NCBI GenBank assembly: GCA_002869425.1
Contig: PKSZ01000208.1
Coordinates: 917-7,141 of the forward strand
Source: Marinilabiliales bacterium
GTDB taxonomy: Bacteria; Bacteroidota; Bacteroidia; Bacteroidales; BM523
Length of the DNA stretch: 6,225 bases
Direction: 5' to 3'
In this document: positions 5,376 to 6,225 of the stretch, piece by piece
Layout: every line of letters begins with the position of its first letter
Position numbering within the stretch: the first letter of the stretch is position 1
Program-made: the position numbers and the translations under genes
The notes under the pieces: model-generated
What the model was told of the DNA's origin: nothing
Database searches by the model: none
The model's input: only the letters and a program-made list of their open reading frames with translations

Positions 5376-5954
5376 ATGAGCTACGAAAATGATAATAAAA
5401 GTGTATTTCGGAGTTTTTTTCAGAATGAATATCAGAAACTGTTAGAGTATATCCGTTATCGCGTTTCAAATTCATTCCTGACCTCCAGTCCTGAAGATAT
5501 TATTCAGGATGTTGCACTGAGCATTTACAGTAAGCTCGATAGTGGTAAATCCGTAAATAATTTAGGTTCTTATGTTTACAGGTCTATAAGAAATAAAATT
5601 ATTGATCTGTATCGCAGTCAAAAAAACATCACAAGCCTGGAGAACTATAATGATGAAGAAGGGCATAATCTTCTGCTTGATACCATTTTTGCAGAACAAG
5701 ACGGTGTAGATGAATATCAGTTTATGCATAGAAAGCGTATCCTTTTTAATGCTATTGAGAAACTGAAACCTGAGCAAAGAGCAATTCTTATTGCCACTGA
5801 ATTTGAAAAACGTTCATTTCAGGAATTATCCATTGAGTGGGATGAGCCAGTGGGAACCTTGCTTGCCAGAAAGCACCGTGCCATTTCAAGTTTGTCGATG
5901 ATTGCAACTGACATGTACAAAGAATCAGATGTTTACAACGAAAATGAATTTTAA
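5376..5954 (+). CDS. RNA polymerase sigma factor, sigma-70 family, ECF-like
   Basis: The 192-aa protein has the two-domain ECF architecture. Region 2 spans about 11-81, with PEDIIQDVALSIYSKL (39-54) corresponding to the core-binding / -10 recognition helices and LGSYVYRSIRNKIIDLYR (63-80) closing it. A polar linker (about 82-118) follows, then region 4 at about 120-176, with LKPEQRAILIATEFEKRSFQEL (130-151) and a helix-turn-helix ending in GTLLARKHRAISSL (160-173). It would direct RNA polymerase to a dedicated promoter set. A short acidic tail (180-192) follows. ATG 5376 is the first in-frame start after an upstream in-frame TAA (5337-5339). The next gene, a small membrane protein, begins 15 nt after its stop, a typical place for a regulator of the sigma factor. 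Neither the target regulon nor the ECF subgroup can be read from the sequence. Confidence 0.88.
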   Translation: MSYENDNKSVFRSFFQNEYQKLLEYIRYRVSNSFLTSSPEDIIQDVALSIYSKLDSGKSVNNLGSYVYRSIRNKIIDLYRSQKNITSLENYNDEEGHNLLLDTIFAEQDGVDEYQFMHRKRILFNAIEKLKPEQRAILIATEFEKRSFQELSIEWDEPVGTLLARKHRAISSLSMIATDMYKESDVYNENEF

Positions 5955-5956
5955 TT

Positions 5957-5965
5957 AAAGGAGGT
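5957..5965 (+). promoter_or_regulatory. Perfect Shine-Dalgarno sequence for the membrane protein gene
   Basis: AAAGGAGGT, with GGAGG at 5960-5964, lies 5 nt before the ATG at 5970 and is fully complementary to the canonical 16S rRNA 3' end. None of the other starts in this window has a comparable sequence. It fixes the start of the downstream gene and suggests strong initiation there. Confidence 0.8.
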
Positions 5966-5969
5966 TATT

Positions 5970-6225
5970 ATGGAAAATTATGCAGTTCACAACGTACGAA
6001 AAAATCCATTTCTGTTTGGTTTAAAAATAACAGGTATGGTAGTTCTTGGAATTATTGGCATAACCAGTCTGGCATTTTTATTTGGTTATGTAGTCATGCT
6101 ATTATGGAATTGGCTAATGCCCGATTTATTTAGCTTAACAACCATAACATTTTGGCAGGCAGTTGGGATTGTTCTGTTGGCAAGGTTAATTTTTGGAGGA
6201 TTCAAACATTTTCCTGGTAGTCATA
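5970..6225 (+). CDS. Partial CDS, small membrane protein with LWNWLMP motif, cotranscribed with the sigma gene (runs off right edge)
   Basis: Eighty-five codons are visible with no stop. After a polar N-terminus (about 1-18) there is a hydrophobic segment (about 21-46), the motif LWNWLMPDLF (45-54), and a second hydrophobic segment (about 58-76) containing FWQAVGIVLLARLIFGG (61-77). This gives two transmembrane helices joined by a short Trp/Pro loop. I do not recognise an assigned function. From memory, similar W-N-W-L-M-P ... W-Q-A ... L-F-G-G proteins recur beside ECF sigma genes, which would fit a membrane-bound modulator or anti-sigma factor, but no known anti-sigma domain is visible in this part. 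The 15-nt gap after the sigma stop and the strong Shine-Dalgarno sequence indicate co-expression. Confidence 0.75.
   Translation, partial: MENYAVHNVRKNPFLFGLKITGMVVLGIIGITSLAFLFGYVVMLLWNWLMPDLFSLTTITFWQAVGIVLLARLIFGGFKHFPGSH

Overview
The window reads as chromosomal DNA from an AT-rich member of the Bacteroidota, probably within Bacteroidia. Three things point there. The first is promoter elements of the TAnnTTTG type, with exact matches at 912-919 (minus strand), 944-951 and 2659-2666. The second is the near absence of Shine-Dalgarno sequences ahead of most genes. The third is the prs / L25 / pth gene order together with a two-domain L25 carrying an acidic tail. I cannot name the genus from the sequence. 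No mobile element, CRISPR array, rRNA or tRNA is visible.

Layout. On the left edge, on the minus strand, lie the first 18 codons of a probably exported protein (1-56). It sits 15 nt downstream of an MscS-type mechanosensitive channel gene (72-887). The channel gene is divergent from the ribosome-assembly GTPase gene yihA/engB (997-1611), with a back-to-back promoter pair between them. Rightward on the plus strand follow prs (PRPP synthetase, 1708-2649), rplY/ctc (ribosomal protein L25, 2734-3369) and pth (peptidyl-tRNA hydrolase, 3388-3951). rplY has its own strong promoter and a structured leader; pth follows after 18 nt with a TTG start. A hairpin that includes the pth stop codon (3949-3978) probably serves as a shared terminator with the convergent minus-strand gene (3988-5121). 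That gene encodes a saccharopine/lysine dehydrogenase-family oxidoreductase. A 254-nt AT-rich divergent spacer (5122-5375) separates it from an ECF-like sigma-70 family gene (5376-5954). Fifteen nt later, behind a perfect Shine-Dalgarno sequence, a small two-helix membrane protein gene begins (5970) and runs off the right edge.

Function. The central block is translation and nucleotide housekeeping: a GTPase for large-subunit assembly, PRPP supply, a 5S-rRNA-binding protein and peptidyl-tRNA recycling. The flanks hold envelope or stress functions (MscS channel with an exported protein) and amino-acid catabolism.

The least explained part is the right end: an ECF-like sigma factor tightly coupled to a membrane protein with an LWNWLMP motif, which may be a regulatory pair. 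Two other observations stand out: a perfect 12-bp inverted repeat inside the pth coding sequence, and a full AGGAGG ribosome-binding site that no other gene here has.
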